From positions 1-64,000 of the forward strand of contig JAAERX010000153.1 in NCBI GenBank assembly GCA_024229935.1: 64,000 bases of DNA, read 5' to 3'. Positions 1-8,443 of this stretch are shown one piece after another. The notes beneath the pieces were generated by a model. The model saw only the letters and a program-made list of their open reading frames with translations. It was not told the DNA's origin and made no database searches. Position 1 is the first letter of the stretch; the number at the start of each line of letters is the position of its first letter. Both the position numbers and the translations under genes were made by a program. Origin of the DNA: Gammaproteobacteria bacterium (GTDB lineage: Bacteria; Pseudomonadota; Gammaproteobacteria; Steroidobacterales; GCA-2729495).

Positions 1-134
1 ACCACCGCATTACCTTGTCGCCCCGTAGCCCCACCAACCAGAATTATTTCCGGCTCACTGTTAACGGGTGTTGAGGCACAACCAGCCCCAAGCAAAACCA
101 GCCCCCATAACAAAAAATTCATAAATTTAAGCAT
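1..134 (-). CDS. Partial lipoprotein with NAD(P)-binding (NmrA/SDR-like) N-terminus
   Basis: The first 44 codons of a minus-strand gene that runs off the left edge. It starts at ATG 134, with an AAGGA-type ribosome site just upstream. A hydrophobic signal of about 15 residues ends in the lipobox LGAGC (Cys19), so the product is probably a lipoprotein. About ten residues later comes a glycine-rich stretch, LVGGATGRQGNAV, which resembles the GxxGxxG dinucleotide loop of atypical short-chain dehydrogenases (NmrA group). An anchored, exported Rossmann protein is unusual, but only the N-terminus is visible. It is divergent from the gene at 219 and may share its 84-bp promoter region. Confidence 0.6.
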   Translation of the reverse strand, partial: MLKFMNFLLWGLVLLGAGCASTPVNSEPEIILVGGATGRQGNAV

Positions 135-218
135 CAATACCCATCCTTCTGGCACCGGTAAATCTCAATATATACATATTGCTCAACAAAGTGCATCTCA
201 GCGTTTTATACTCAGACC

Positions 219-1448
219 ATGCGAATAATCAACCACATCACCATCTTACTCCTCCTGACTACGGCAGGCTGTTCATTCTCCGGTACAGATTCATCTTTAC
301 CTTATGAATTTAGTGACTGTGAAGACTGTCCAGATATGGTCATGTTGCCAGCAGGCAGTTACCTCATGGGAACAGCTGTTGCAGACCGTCTGATCGACCC
401 ACGAACAGGAAGGCCTGCCACAAACGATGGCCCACAACATGAAGTTCATATCCACACCCCATTTGCAATTGGCAAATTTGAAGTAACTGTTGCTGAATTC
501 CGTACGTTTATTACCGAAACCGGTTACATACCCCTTGATCGCTGCATGGAATTCAGTAAAAGGGATTCATTTGAAATTCGTACTGACATTACCTGGGATA
601 ACCCAGGCTTTGAACAAGCTGAAACAGCACCTGCTGGCTGTATTTCATACTTTGATGCAGAAGCCTACGTAAACTGGCTAAGCAATAAAACAGGCAAAGC
701 CTATCGACTGCCTACAGAAGCAGAGTGGGAGTATGCCGCACGTGCCGGGTCAATAACGCCCTACCACTGGGGCAATAATGCTGCTGAGGCATGCAAATAT
801 GCCAATATTCGCAGCACAGGGGCATATGCCATCAGCAAACGTCAGGCACAGGCAGATAAAGCAAAAGGCTTCTCCTGTGATGATGGTGCAGCACAATCAT
901 CTCCGGCAGGTAGTTACCGGGCCAATGATTTTGGCCTGTATGACATGCAGGGCAATACTTGGGAATGGGTGGCAGACTGCAATCATAAGAATTATGACAA
1001 TGCACCTGAAGATGGTAGTGCATGGCTCAATACCAAAGCCTGTCGCTTTGGGGTTATTCGGGGTGGGTCGTATCTGAACCTGGTGGAACGCTCTACCACT
1101 ACTGTACGTGCCGGTCGGCCACGTTCTGGTGGTGCTACTAATATGGGTTTCAGGGTTGCCCAGGGCGATCATAAGAACAACAGTATTACTACTGCAGTTG
1201 CTGTTACCTTTAGTGCTCGTGCTGATATCAGTGAGGCTGCATTACTGTTTGCAGATAATTGTGCAGCCTGCCATCAAAGTCCTGAAGGCTTTGAGGGGCT
1301 CTATGGTGAAGATCAAGATGCGCTGGTTACAACCATTCGTGATGGTGGCAACAATAGTATGAGCATGCCCTCATTCGCAGACAGACTGACAGACACGGAA
1401 ATTGAAAAACTAGCCACATACCTGCGTCAGGTGAACGGCTGGAAATAA
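219..1448 (+). CDS. Lipoprotein: formylglycine-generating-enzyme-like (SUMF1/EgtB/PvdO) domain fused to cytochrome c
   Basis: A 409-residue protein with a signal ending in lipobox TTAGC (Cys18), so probably a periplasm-facing lipoprotein. Residues about 35-315 form an FGE-sulfatase (SUMF1-like) domain: MVMLPAGSYLMG near the start, RLPTEAEWEYAARAG in the middle, then WEWVADC, RGGSY and GFRVA. Residues about 335-409 form a small class I cytochrome c with the haem motif CAACH (Cys348, Cys351, His352) and a Met-rich SMSMPSF stretch as likely distal ligand. The family includes sulfatase activators and PvdO- or NirV-like periplasmic proteins; the substrate here is unknown. The haem suggests electron exchange with the FGE-like domain or with a partner. 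The start at 219 has only a weak ribosome site. Confidence 0.85.
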   Translation: MRIINHITILLLLTTAGCSFSGTDSSLPYEFSDCEDCPDMVMLPAGSYLMGTAVADRLIDPRTGRPATNDGPQHEVHIHTPFAIGKFEVTVAEFRTFITETGYIPLDRCMEFSKRDSFEIRTDITWDNPGFEQAETAPAGCISYFDAEAYVNWLSNKTGKAYRLPTEAEWEYAARAGSITPYHWGNNAAEACKYANIRSTGAYAISKRQAQADKAKGFSCDDGAAQSSPAGSYRANDFGLYDMQGNTWEWVADCNHKNYDNAPEDGSAWLNTKACRFGVIRGGSYLNLVERSTTTVRAGRPRSGGATNMGFRVAQGDHKNNSITTAVAVTFSARADISEAALLFADNCAACHQSPEGFEGLYGEDQDALVTTIRDGGNNSMSMPSFADRLTDTEIEKLATYLRQVNGWK

Positions 1449-1480
1449 AGCTACAAATAAACGACTGCAAAGAACAATTT

Positions 1481-1753
1481 TTAAAATACAGCAATCCAGT
1501 CGGCCGCCATACCTTCAGACAGCACACATTCTTCTGCAATTAAACGCGCGCTGATTATCTCCATATTGGCTTCTGCATGACGGTCTCGCTGCAGCATAGC
1601 CAACATCCACCGCTTATAGGTTTCTGCATTATTTTGCTCAAGCCCCTCAGCATTTGCATACATGACACCCACATGGTGCGCCATCATAGTCAAATACTGC
1701 TCTGGGTCACTGGTTTGCCAGCGCCGCAATGGTTTGATAGCTTCACTTACCAT
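1481..1753 (-). CDS. Small hypothetical cytoplasmic protein
   Basis: About 90 residues. I do not recognise the family. The composition looks like a real soluble helical protein: no signal, many Met, Ala and Glu residues, and a central HHVGVMYANAEG segment followed by charged helices. The ATG at 1753 is preferred over the in-frame TTG at 1759. It converges on the FGE-cytochrome gene (32 bp between stops) and diverges from the DUF1838 gene at 1792, so the roughly 40 bp between 1753 and 1792 would have to hold both promoters. That tight spacing lowers confidence. Confidence 0.5.
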   Translation of the reverse strand: MVSEAIKPLRRWQTSDPEQYLTMMAHHVGVMYANAEGLEQNNAETYKRWMLAMLQRDRHAEANMEIISARLIAEECVLSEGMAADWIAVF

Positions 1754-1791
1754 AGTCAATTCTTTACAGCAGTCTATATAAAGGAACCCGC

Positions 1792-2811
1792 ATGTCCAAA
1801 CCTCTATCTCGCCGGCACTTTATGAACCAGGTCGGTATCGGCGCTGCTTCAGCCGCCGCCCTGTCAGCCACTGGCTGTGCCAGCATGAGCAGCACCAATA
1901 GTGACCCAGCTGCTAGTGATCCAGCTGCCAAAAAATCACTAACCGGCCCTTACCTGGATGTACTAAACAGTACCGAAGACAACATGATTGCCTTCGCACG
2001 CCTGCAGGGCAACCTGGATACCACCAAAACCAAATACGGCTGGTACAAAGGTATGGTCTCTGCCGTCATGCCTAATAAAGCAGTCAAAGACCTTTTCATA
2101 ATGGAAGGCTTTTCCTGTGCACGCCTGATACCCAAAGAAGATGGTATCGGCTATCACAAGGTATTACGCGAGGTTGGCTTTTACCGTGAACAACGCTTTG
2201 GCCGTTCTGGCAAAATTATGAGCACATGGAAAAACCCATTCACGAAAGAAGTTGTAGATGTTGTTCCAATTGCAAACGATCCATTTAACTACGACATCAC
2301 ACCCTTCTTTCCTGAGCCACCAAACTATGGTGGCCTAAACACAGGTAAACCATTCCCCAAGATTCCACTCAAGCTCCCATGGGAACCGGCAATTTACAAT
2401 AACAACGTACGTCTTGATACACATATACACCTGTACTACGAGAACGCACTAAACCCCAAAAAGTGGCCACGTGAGTCTTCCGGCAAAATGAATCGCGTTA
2501 CCGAATCATTCCTGTATAACATCGACCTTGATGATCTACAGGATCCGAATCAGACCACCACTAAATACAATGGTTCATGGATGCGTATTACGCCCTGGCT
2601 ACCCTGGATGCTAATGGGTCAGACTGACGGGCATATTGTTTACCAGTCCTACATGGGCACAGTGGACAGCCTAGACCTGTTACCGGAAGATTTGGTGGCA
2701 GCAGCCAAAGCCATTGACCCTAAATATCTGGAAGCCCCAACTGAAGTATACGGACCAAGCCTGTCATCACTGGAGCGTTATGCAATTGAGCAGACTCCAG
2801 CACCAGAATAA
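1792..2811 (+). CDS. Tat-exported DUF1838 family lipoprotein
   Basis: A 339-residue DUF1838 protein. The N-terminus has a twin-arginine signal (SRRHF, Arg7-Arg8), a hydrophobic Ala-rich stretch and a lipobox SATGC (Cys29), which suggests folded export by Tat followed by lipidation. The mature part contains the family-type segments TWKNPFTKEVVDV and SWMRITPWLPWMLMGQTDG. The biochemical role of DUF1838 is not established; members are often found beside oxidoreductases. A paralogue with the same layout lies at 4377-5375. An AAGGA ribosome site precedes the ATG, and a strong palindromic terminator follows 22 bp after the stop. Confidence 0.85.
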   Translation: MSKPLSRRHFMNQVGIGAASAAALSATGCASMSSTNSDPAASDPAAKKSLTGPYLDVLNSTEDNMIAFARLQGNLDTTKTKYGWYKGMVSAVMPNKAVKDLFIMEGFSCARLIPKEDGIGYHKVLREVGFYREQRFGRSGKIMSTWKNPFTKEVVDVVPIANDPFNYDITPFFPEPPNYGGLNTGKPFPKIPLKLPWEPAIYNNNVRLDTHIHLYYENALNPKKWPRESSGKMNRVTESFLYNIDLDDLQDPNQTTTKYNGSWMRITPWLPWMLMGQTDGHIVYQSYMGTVDSLDLLPEDLVAAAKAIDPKYLEAPTEVYGPSLSSLERYAIEQTPAPE

Positions 2812-2832
2812 TAAAAAGCATTAACGTAAGAA

Positions 2833-2860
2833 AAAAAAGCCCGCATATGCGGGCTTTTTT
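2833..2860. terminator. Bidirectional rho-independent terminator
   Basis: A perfect 28-bp palindrome with a GCCCGC/GCGGGC core, a 4-nt ATAT loop, and A and T runs on its two sides, so it works in either direction. It ends the DUF1838 gene at 2811 and could also stop transcripts coming from the CBS gene on the other strand. Confidence 0.9.
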
Positions 2861-3015
2861 ATATATACCATTAATTAACTCACTGACTTTTTGCCGGCTC
2901 TATGTCCTGCACAATAATTTCATCCAACCCAACTACTCAAACGCTATCCATCAGATGATGCTACTGCAAACTACCAATATAGCAGGGGCAAGTAGAGAAG
3001 CAAAAAAAGGCGCTA

Positions 3016-3462
3016 CTATGTAAGCAGCTCCAGCTCAGGCGGCTCTGAGTCTTCAATTTGCTCAAGCAAATCAATTGCAATATTTACAAAATCACTATCA
3101 GTGATAATCCCAACCAGTTTTTTATCTACCACAACAGGCAAACAACCGTAACGCTGGGTACGAATACAAATTGCTGCCTTACGCAGATTTGTCATAGGGC
3201 TTGCCGTACAGACATCACGAACCATAATTTGACCCATGGTGATCTCTTCAGGGCGAATCTTTTCTTCATCTGAATGCAGACTCGAGCCTAACGCACCTAA
3301 AACATCACGATGACTAACCAGACCGATTAACTCACCTCTGGGCTTTACAATGGGAATATGGTGATAGCCATACCTCGCCATCATATCGAGCGCCTTATCC
3401 AGTGTGTCATTTTCTGACAACCCCTGATCCACTGGGGTCATCATGTCCTTAACTAGCATCAT
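3016..3462 (-). CDS. CBS-domain pair protein
   Basis: A 148-residue cytoplasmic protein made of two tandem CBS motifs and little else: residues about 5-60 (VKDMMTPVDQGLSENDTL, then HHIPIVKPRGELIGLVSHRDVL) and about 80-135 (IMVRDVCTASPMTNLRKAA, then YGCLPVVVDKKLVGIITDSD). Tandem CBS pairs form a Bateman module that binds adenosine nucleotides such as AMP, ATP or SAM and regulates a partner. The partner cannot be told from the sequence. Two ATG codons stand in tandem at the start, behind an AAAGG site. The peroxiredoxin gene upstream is separated by a terminator, so this gene should have its own promoter. Confidence 0.85.
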   Translation of the reverse strand: MMLVKDMMTPVDQGLSENDTLDKALDMMARYGYHHIPIVKPRGELIGLVSHRDVLGALGSSLHSDEEKIRPEEITMGQIMVRDVCTASPMTNLRKAAICIRTQRYGCLPVVVDKKLVGIITDSDFVNIAIDLLEQIEDSEPPELELLT

Positions 3463-3544
3463 TAATACAAACCTTTATAAAAGCCATGGCAACAATATTC
3501 TGCTCACTAAACAGCAACTATGAGGGATAACCGAAGCGACCACA

Positions 3545-3570
3545 AAAAAGCCCGCAAAAGCGGGCTTTTT
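3545..3570 (-). terminator. Rho-independent terminator after peroxiredoxin
   Basis: An 11-bp stem (A-run plus GCCCGC / GCGGGC plus T-run) with a 4-nt loop, 25 bp downstream of the peroxiredoxin stop. Its core is the same six bases as the terminator at 2833. Confidence 0.85.
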
Positions 3571-3594
3571 GCAATTACTTAATATAAGCAATGA

Positions 3595-4200
3595 CTATAG
3601 TTTATCTGCATTCTCACCAAGATAACTGGCCACACCATCGGGCGTTGCCGTCATGCCTGCATCACCAGACTTCCAGTTAGCAGGACATACTTCACCATGC
3701 TGCTCATGAAATTGTAATGCTTCTGTAAGGCGAATCATTTCATCTATATTTCGACCCAGCGGCAGGTCGTTAACAATCTGATGGCGCACATTACCAGCCT
3801 GATCTACAAGAAAGCTGCCACGATAAGAAACGCCACCACCTTCAACTTGTACGCCATAGTCCCGACAGATGGAATGTGACACATCTGCCACCATTGTGTA
3901 CTTAACTTCACCAATACCACCTTTGTTAATAGGTGTATTACGCCAGGCGTTATGCGTGAACTGTGAGTCAATAGACACACTAAATACCTCACAGCCCAGC
4001 TTGTTCAGTGCATCAGTGCGGTGGTCGAGCGCAATCAGCTCAGAAGGACATACAAAGGTAAAGTCCAGCGGATAAAATACTAACCATGCATACTTGCCAG
4101 CACGGGCTTTAGTGAAATTAAGGTCTCCTACTATTTCACCATTACCCAAAACAGCAGCTGCAGTAAAATCGGGGGCGGGTCTTCCTACCAATATGCTCAT
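3595..4200 (-). CDS. Typical 2-Cys peroxiredoxin (AhpC/Prx1 type)
   Basis: A 201-residue thiol peroxidase that reduces H2O2 and organic hydroperoxides. The peroxidatic cysteine is Cys51 in FTFVCPSEL and the resolving cysteine is Cys172 in GEVCPANW; the usual Prx1-type core APDF, YPLDFTFVCP and SIDSQFTHNAW is intact. A GGIG loop is present near residue 95, like the GGLG motif linked to over-oxidation sensitivity in eukaryotic Prx, but I see no YF motif at the C-terminus, so the enzyme is probably robust. Start ATG 4200 has an AAGGA site. It is monocistronic, with terminators on both sides. The electron donor (thioredoxin or AhpF) is not in the window. Confidence 0.93.
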   Translation of the reverse strand: MSILVGRPAPDFTAAAVLGNGEIVGDLNFTKARAGKYAWLVFYPLDFTFVCPSELIALDHRTDALNKLGCEVFSVSIDSQFTHNAWRNTPINKGGIGEVKYTMVADVSHSICRDYGVQVEGGGVSYRGSFLVDQAGNVRHQIVNDLPLGRNIDEMIRLTEALQFHEQHGEVCPANWKSGDAGMTATPDGVASYLGENADKL

Positions 4201-4303
4201 CTGATTAATCCTTATTAATTATTTCAAAGCCCGTCAGGACAACACCCTGCAGGGTTAAAATCCGGGACAACAATCTACAGTGGGTACGATTTGGAATCAA
4301 TAT

Positions 4304-4340
4304 AAAAACGCCTGATGACGGCATAAACCATCATCAGGCG
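4304..4340 (-). terminator. Rho-independent terminator after the LLM-DUF1838 operon
   Basis: On the minus strand a 10-bp perfect stem (CGCCTGATGA / TCATCAGGCG, 12-nt loop) is followed by five T. It lies 37 bp after the stop of the DUF1838 gene at 4377 and separates it from the peroxiredoxin. Confidence 0.85.
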
Positions 4341-4376
4341 CACTCTGCAGACAGCAAGATTTATAGGTATATGCTA

Positions 4377-5375
4377 CTAATCTGCCAACAGCGGCAATGG
4401 TTCATTTTCAGCAGCATACACACTAAAGCTTGAATCATTCTTTCCACCCCAGCTGTCTGGAGCTGGCGCCTGGAAAAAGTCTGGTAAGTGTTCCCGGGTA
4501 TGCTTTACCAGTGCTTCTGGCAACTTATCAACCGTACCGTTCTTTGCCATAAAGGTGCGGTAGATAAGCTGACCATCAGCCTGCCCCTGACGCATCCAGG
4601 GTAACCATGGCCCAACCCGTGTCCAAGTCCCAGCATAGTGAGCACTGGTTAAATCATCATTCTCCAGCTCAGACAAACTAACTACCCGCTGAAAGATTTC
4701 CGCAATACGTAGCACCTTACCTGCTGATTCACGTGGCCAGGTTTCAGGGTCCAGTTCGTTCGGAAAGGCAGTATGCACCTCAAAAGTAGACATGACTGTA
4801 TCATCCAGAATATCCCAACCCAGCGGCAGAGGCACTTCCATCAGGGTGCCATCAAAATCCATCTCTATAGCTGTACCAAATTTTTCACTCACAATCAGAT
4901 GAGCATTCACGGTCAGATTATGAATCGGACTAACTTTACAGATTTCTTTGGTATACGGATTTTTCCACTCATCCAGAAACTCACCCGTTTTAGGGTCAGT
5001 ATAAAATGCGCATTCGCGATTAAAAATTCTGAATGAACCATCGGCCTGCGGCTCACACCGAAGCACACCAAAACCCTGCACCCCTACTAATGGCTTCAGC
5101 GGGCGATCACGGCGTGTATCACCAAAGATTGTGCCGCCAAACCAGCCAGCTGTTTCCTTAGTGGGATCCAAGTCACCTGTCATCTTTACAAAGGATCGCA
5201 GGCTCTGTTTAGGGTCACTAAAGTCAATCGGTACCCGATTTACTTTTGTTTCTGGACCTGCAGGCGCACAAGCACTGGCCATAAGGCCAGCACCGGCAGC
5301 CATACCGCCTATACCCATAAAAGACTGCAATGTTTCACGGCGACTACGTGGCTTATTTGCCCAGTTATCATTCAT
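4377..5375 (-). CDS. Tat-exported DUF1838 family lipoprotein, second copy
   Basis: A 332-residue paralogue of the protein at 1792. The twin-arginine motif is SRRETL (Arg12-Arg13), followed by a Gly/Ala/Met-rich hydrophobic stretch and a possible lipobox ASAC (Cys36). Shared family segments are EWKNPYTKEICKV and TWTRVGPWLPWMRQGQADG. It starts 21 bp after the stop of the LLM oxidoreductase gene and has its own GGAG site, so the two form an operon closed by the hairpin at 4304-4340. The pairing suggests the DUF1838 protein and a flavin-dependent enzyme serve one pathway, although one is exported and the other is cytoplasmic. Function is unknown. Confidence 0.85.
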   Translation of the reverse strand: MNDNWANKPRSRRETLQSFMGIGGMAAGAGLMASACAPAGPETKVNRVPIDFSDPKQSLRSFVKMTGDLDPTKETAGWFGGTIFGDTRRDRPLKPLVGVQGFGVLRCEPQADGSFRIFNRECAFYTDPKTGEFLDEWKNPYTKEICKVSPIHNLTVNAHLIVSEKFGTAIEMDFDGTLMEVPLPLGWDILDDTVMSTFEVHTAFPNELDPETWPRESAGKVLRIAEIFQRVVSLSELENDDLTSAHYAGTWTRVGPWLPWMRQGQADGQLIYRTFMAKNGTVDKLPEALVKHTREHLPDFFQAPAPDSWGGKNDSSFSVYAAENEPLPLLAD

Positions 5376-5396
5376 AATTTTACTCCGGAGCTATAT

Positions 5397-6437
5397 TTAT
5401 ACGGCAGATTTATTGGCACTGTCAGAAAATGCTGGCATAACCTGTTCACCAATCAGTTTAATTGAGTCTTCAGGTTTATCATACAAGCGTAATGCAATAT
5501 CTGTAAGCCCTGCAGCCTCAAACTTCTTAATACGATCAATTTCATGACCTATATCTTTAATTGCTGAGGTTGCTGAACACTGATCAACCAGTCGGTCGAG
5601 AATATCCTTCGACACGCTGGTAATATTCGGATCACGCTTATAAAAAGCCTGATTAATATCCATTATATTGTCATACACCACCTGCATATCCTCTTTCGGC
5701 AAAATATCCTGATGGTAAAACTGCGGCCAGGGCGTAGCGCGCATAGCCAACCAGATACGCGCCTCAGCCCGGGCAGCTTCCTGGTCTTCTTTGACATGCC
5801 AAGCCCAGAAATTCAGTAACCTGAAATCCGTGGCATCACGACCAATACTTAACTGCTCTGATTTAATTGTCTCGTTAATTCGTGCAACATGGTGCGGCAA
5901 ATGATCCCCTACGAAAATACCCTGTGCATACTTGGCACTGGACTTAATCATTTGTGGCCCGCCGGCACAAACAAATACATCAGGCGACGGTTGTGTCACC
6001 CATGAGGAGTGATAGTACATAACATTGTACATACTGCCTTTGTAGGTAACCGGCTCACCGGTAGCTGCCTGTTCAATAATCTCAGTGCATTCACGTGCGG
6101 CAGTAACACGGCGTTCCGCCTTAATCCCCATCGCTGTTGAAGTACCACCATCACCCGCACCCACACCTATCTGAGCGCGGCCACCAGAAATTTCATTTAG
6201 GGTTAGCAAAGCATTTGCCATTTTCAGCGGATGCAATTCATAAGGAGAAACCGCTACCGGCCCAAGCTTGATCGTATCGGTGGTCCGAGCTGCTTCAACA
6301 AAATTAATAAAGGGGTCACGTGAGTCATGCATATTCGACGCCCAGACTCCAGCCATGCCATAGCTCTCAGCAAGCCGCGCTAATTCAGCAATTTTTAGGT
6401 GTGAGTTGTTAGCCTCAATAATGATGTGAAACTTCAT
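5397..6437 (-). CDS. LLM-class flavin (FMN or F420)-dependent oxidoreductase
   Basis: A 346-residue bacterial-luciferase-like (LLM) TIM-barrel protein. Visible family features are the N-terminal MKFHIIIEAN strand, the LARLAESYGMAGVW helix, the IKLGPVAVSPYELHPLK segment, the SGGRAQIGVGAGDGG loop and FVCAGGPQMI. The overall pattern is closest to the methylenetetrahydromethanopterin-reductase-like branch, whose members use F420 or FMN. The cofactor cannot be decided here, since no F420 biosynthesis gene is visible. An excellent GAGGAGG site precedes ATG 6437. It leads an operon with a DUF1838 gene, and a clean palindrome lies 35 bp upstream. A paralogue is at 10922. Confidence 0.87.
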   Translation of the reverse strand: MKFHIIIEANNSHLKIAELARLAESYGMAGVWASNMHDSRDPFINFVEAARTTDTIKLGPVAVSPYELHPLKMANALLTLNEISGGRAQIGVGAGDGGTSTAMGIKAERRVTAARECTEIIEQAATGEPVTYKGSMYNVMYYHSSWVTQPSPDVFVCAGGPQMIKSSAKYAQGIFVGDHLPHHVARINETIKSEQLSIGRDATDFRLLNFWAWHVKEDQEAARAEARIWLAMRATPWPQFYHQDILPKEDMQVVYDNIMDINQAFYKRDPNITSVSKDILDRLVDQCSATSAIKDIGHEIDRIKKFEAAGLTDIALRLYDKPEDSIKLIGEQVMPAFSDSANKSAV

Positions 6438-6471
6438 GCATCCTCCTCAGGCAATATCAGAAAACCATCCA

Positions 6472-6487
6472 TTAAGCGGGCGCTTAA
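6472..6487. promoter_or_regulatory. Palindromic operator candidate upstream of LLM-DUF1838 operon
   Basis: A perfect 16-bp inverted repeat, TTAAGCG-GG-CGCTTAA, 35 bp upstream of the LLM start codon. The form resembles TetR-family operators, but no TetR gene is in the window. Confidence 0.5.
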
Positions 6488-6529
6488 ACAGGCAAAATAA
6501 ATTTATTCTTAATTTCTTTAGCCGATTAG

Positions 6530-7798
6530 TTACCGACTGCGTTCAAAGAAGCGCTGGGTAACAAGAGCGCCTATCATATCGCCCTCAACGTTCACCGCGG
6601 TACGTATTGTATCCAGCGGCCGCTCTACAACCAATAGGATACCAATAGCCTCCAATGGGATACCGGCCCCTAGCAGCACCATCTGCATACCTGCCATAGA
6701 CCCAGAAGGCATGCCCGGTGCGCCTATGGAGGACATCATGGCCATAAAGAACACAGTCACCATACCAATCGTATTCAGATCAATACCAAACAAGTAAGCA
6801 AGAAATACCGCGGCAATGCCCTCATACAGGGCAGTACCATCCATATTCATAGTTGCACCTAATGGAAATACAAAACTGGTGACGGTATCTGACACACCCA
6901 GTTCTTCCTCAGCTGTTTGCATACTGATTGGCAGTGTGGCCGAACTGGAGGAGGTTGCAAAGGCAACCATCAAAGGTTTAGCTGCCTTGCTAAAGAAATG
7001 CCGGATATTCATACCAGCAAATACTTTACCTATTAACGGCAGAACTATAAGCCCGTGTATAAGAGTGCCACCTACCACTACCGCACAGAAACCCAGCAGC
7101 GAATTAACAAGTGTCCCACCACTTTTTAGGGTTACATCAAAAATAATTGCAAAAATCCCGAACGGTGTAACCAGAATCACCCACGAGAGAATTTTGTGCA
7201 GAAAGATATTGATATGATGCACAGATTTTATAAGCGGGCTGTCATTTGGCACTACCAGCAGCATCGCTAAACCAATAAGAAAGGCATTGGTCGCTATAGC
7301 CAGAATATTCAGGTTTGCCAAAGCTGAAAATGGATTGGTAAATGCTGTCAGCAGTATCTGCTTAAAAACCTGTGTGAGTGAACCACTTTGCGTGTCAATC
7401 AACTGTGCAGGCGCCATATAATTACCGGACTGCACTACCGTTTCAACGGTGATCCGCTCAACATTGCCCACCCACGGGTGCACGAAAAATACCATGGTGA
7501 GACCAATGCAAATTGCAATAAAGGTGGTCGCTAGGTAATACAGTATGGTAATACTGCCAAGGCTCCTAAGTCGGGCCGCATCACCTATATGCAGTAAGCC
7601 ACCAATCAGGGAAAAAAAGATTATAGGAGCAACCAGCATTTTGAGCAGCGCCAGGAAACTGCTCTTCATAAGGACCAATAGTTCATAAAAGGCCGGTGGT
7701 GATAGCGCATCCACCCACAACGGATCACCAAACCACAGTGCCCCACAATAACCAGATATCGCCGCAATGACGACCCAGAAGGTCAGATTTTTTGTCAA
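6530..7798 (-). CDS. Dicarboxylate/amino acid:cation symporter (DAACS, GltP/DctA type)
   Basis: A 422-residue inner-membrane transporter of the glutamate/C4-dicarboxylate:Na+ or H+ family. It has about eight membrane segments and the hallmark re-entrant loop motifs: serine-rich ATSSSSATLPISM (near residue 285), NMDGTALYEG (near 315) and the SSIGAPGMPSGSMAGM loop (near 360). Length is normal for the family. The reading frame opens with a TTG codon at 7798 and the next in-frame ATG lies inside the membrane core, so TTG is the likely start despite a poor ribosome site. The substrate (glutamate, aspartate or C4-dicarboxylate) cannot be fixed from the motifs. Confidence 0.9.
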   Translation of the reverse strand: MTKNLTFWVVIAAISGYCGALWFGDPLWVDALSPPAFYELLVLMKSSFLALLKMLVAPIIFFSLIGGLLHIGDAARLRSLGSITILYYLATTFIAICIGLTMVFFVHPWVGNVERITVETVVQSGNYMAPAQLIDTQSGSLTQVFKQILLTAFTNPFSALANLNILAIATNAFLIGLAMLLVVPNDSPLIKSVHHINIFLHKILSWVILVTPFGIFAIIFDVTLKSGGTLVNSLLGFCAVVVGGTLIHGLIVLPLIGKVFAGMNIRHFFSKAAKPLMVAFATSSSSATLPISMQTAEEELGVSDTVTSFVFPLGATMNMDGTALYEGIAAVFLAYLFGIDLNTIGMVTVFFMAMMSSIGAPGMPSGSMAGMQMVLLGAGIPLEAIGILLVVERPLDTIRTAVNVEGDMIGALVTQRFFERSR

Positions 7799-7876
7799 TT
7801 TGCCCAGCAGGATTCCCCTTTTCAGATATGCTTAACTATGGCTGTTTAAGTACAGACGGGCAAATCAACAAATGCC

Positions 7877-7882
7877 TATAAT
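7877..7882 (+). promoter_or_regulatory. Consensus -10 box upstream of greB
   Basis: A perfect TATAAT sits 45 bp before the greB start. I see no good -35 hexamer at 16-18 bp spacing, so this is a partial promoter call. Confidence 0.4.
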
Positions 7883-7927
7883 GCCCACTTGCGCGCACTA
7901 TGGACATGACACACTCGGAAATCAGTT

Positions 7928-8419
7928 ATGGGTCGCTGGAAACCTCCTCCCCCAAAATCATCACCCTATATCACTTCCACCGGTTTTGAAGCCCTGCGGG
8001 AAGAGCTGAAGATGCTGTGGCTACGCCGCCGTGATGTCGTTAAAGCATTAAGTGCTGCTGCTGCTGAGGGCGATCGCTCTGAAAATGCAGAATATATCTA
8101 CCGCAAAAAGGAACTCGGCGGCATTGATTACAGAATACGTTATCTGCAAAAGCGGATGCCCAATCTAACTGTGGTCACAGATAATCCCACCACTGAAAGG
8201 GTATTCTTCGGCGCCTGGGTCTCACTTGAGAAAGAAGATGGTGAGGAAGTTGAATACCGCATCGTCGGACCTGATGAAACCGATACCAAAACTGGCTTTA
8301 TCAGCATGGACAGTCCACTGGCTAAAGCCCTGCTTAAGAAATCTCTTGATGATGAGGTCACTCTAACCTTGCAAGGTGAGCGTACAGACTATCTCATCAC
8401 AGGTATTCGCTATAACTGA
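7928..8419 (+). CDS. greB: Transcription elongation factor GreB
   Basis: A 163-residue Gre factor that rescues backtracked RNA polymerase by stimulating transcript cleavage. The N-terminal coiled-coil carries the acidic-tip segment AAAEGDRSENAEYIYRKKEL, and the C-terminal FKBP-like domain contains GAWVSLE, YRIVGPDE and SPLAKALLKK. The YIYRKKELGGIDYRIRYL pattern and basic N-terminus favour GreB over GreA. It is followed 24 bp later by trhO on the same strand. Confidence 0.93.
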   Translation: MGRWKPPPPKSSPYITSTGFEALREELKMLWLRRRDVVKALSAAAAEGDRSENAEYIYRKKELGGIDYRIRYLQKRMPNLTVVTDNPTTERVFFGAWVSLEKEDGEEVEYRIVGPDETDTKTGFISMDSPLAKALLKKSLDDEVTLTLQGERTDYLITGIRYN

Positions 8420-8443
8420 TGCAGATATCAGCAAGCGTATAAT

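Noticed and set aside
1577..1825. 82-codon plus-strand frame running into the DUF1838 gene
   Set aside because: Opposes the small minus-strand gene and overlaps the DUF1838 start in another frame; its translation is not protein-like.
5131..5547. 138-codon plus-strand frame
   Set aside because: Spans antisense across both the DUF1838 and LLM genes, which have matching family motifs and ribosome sites.
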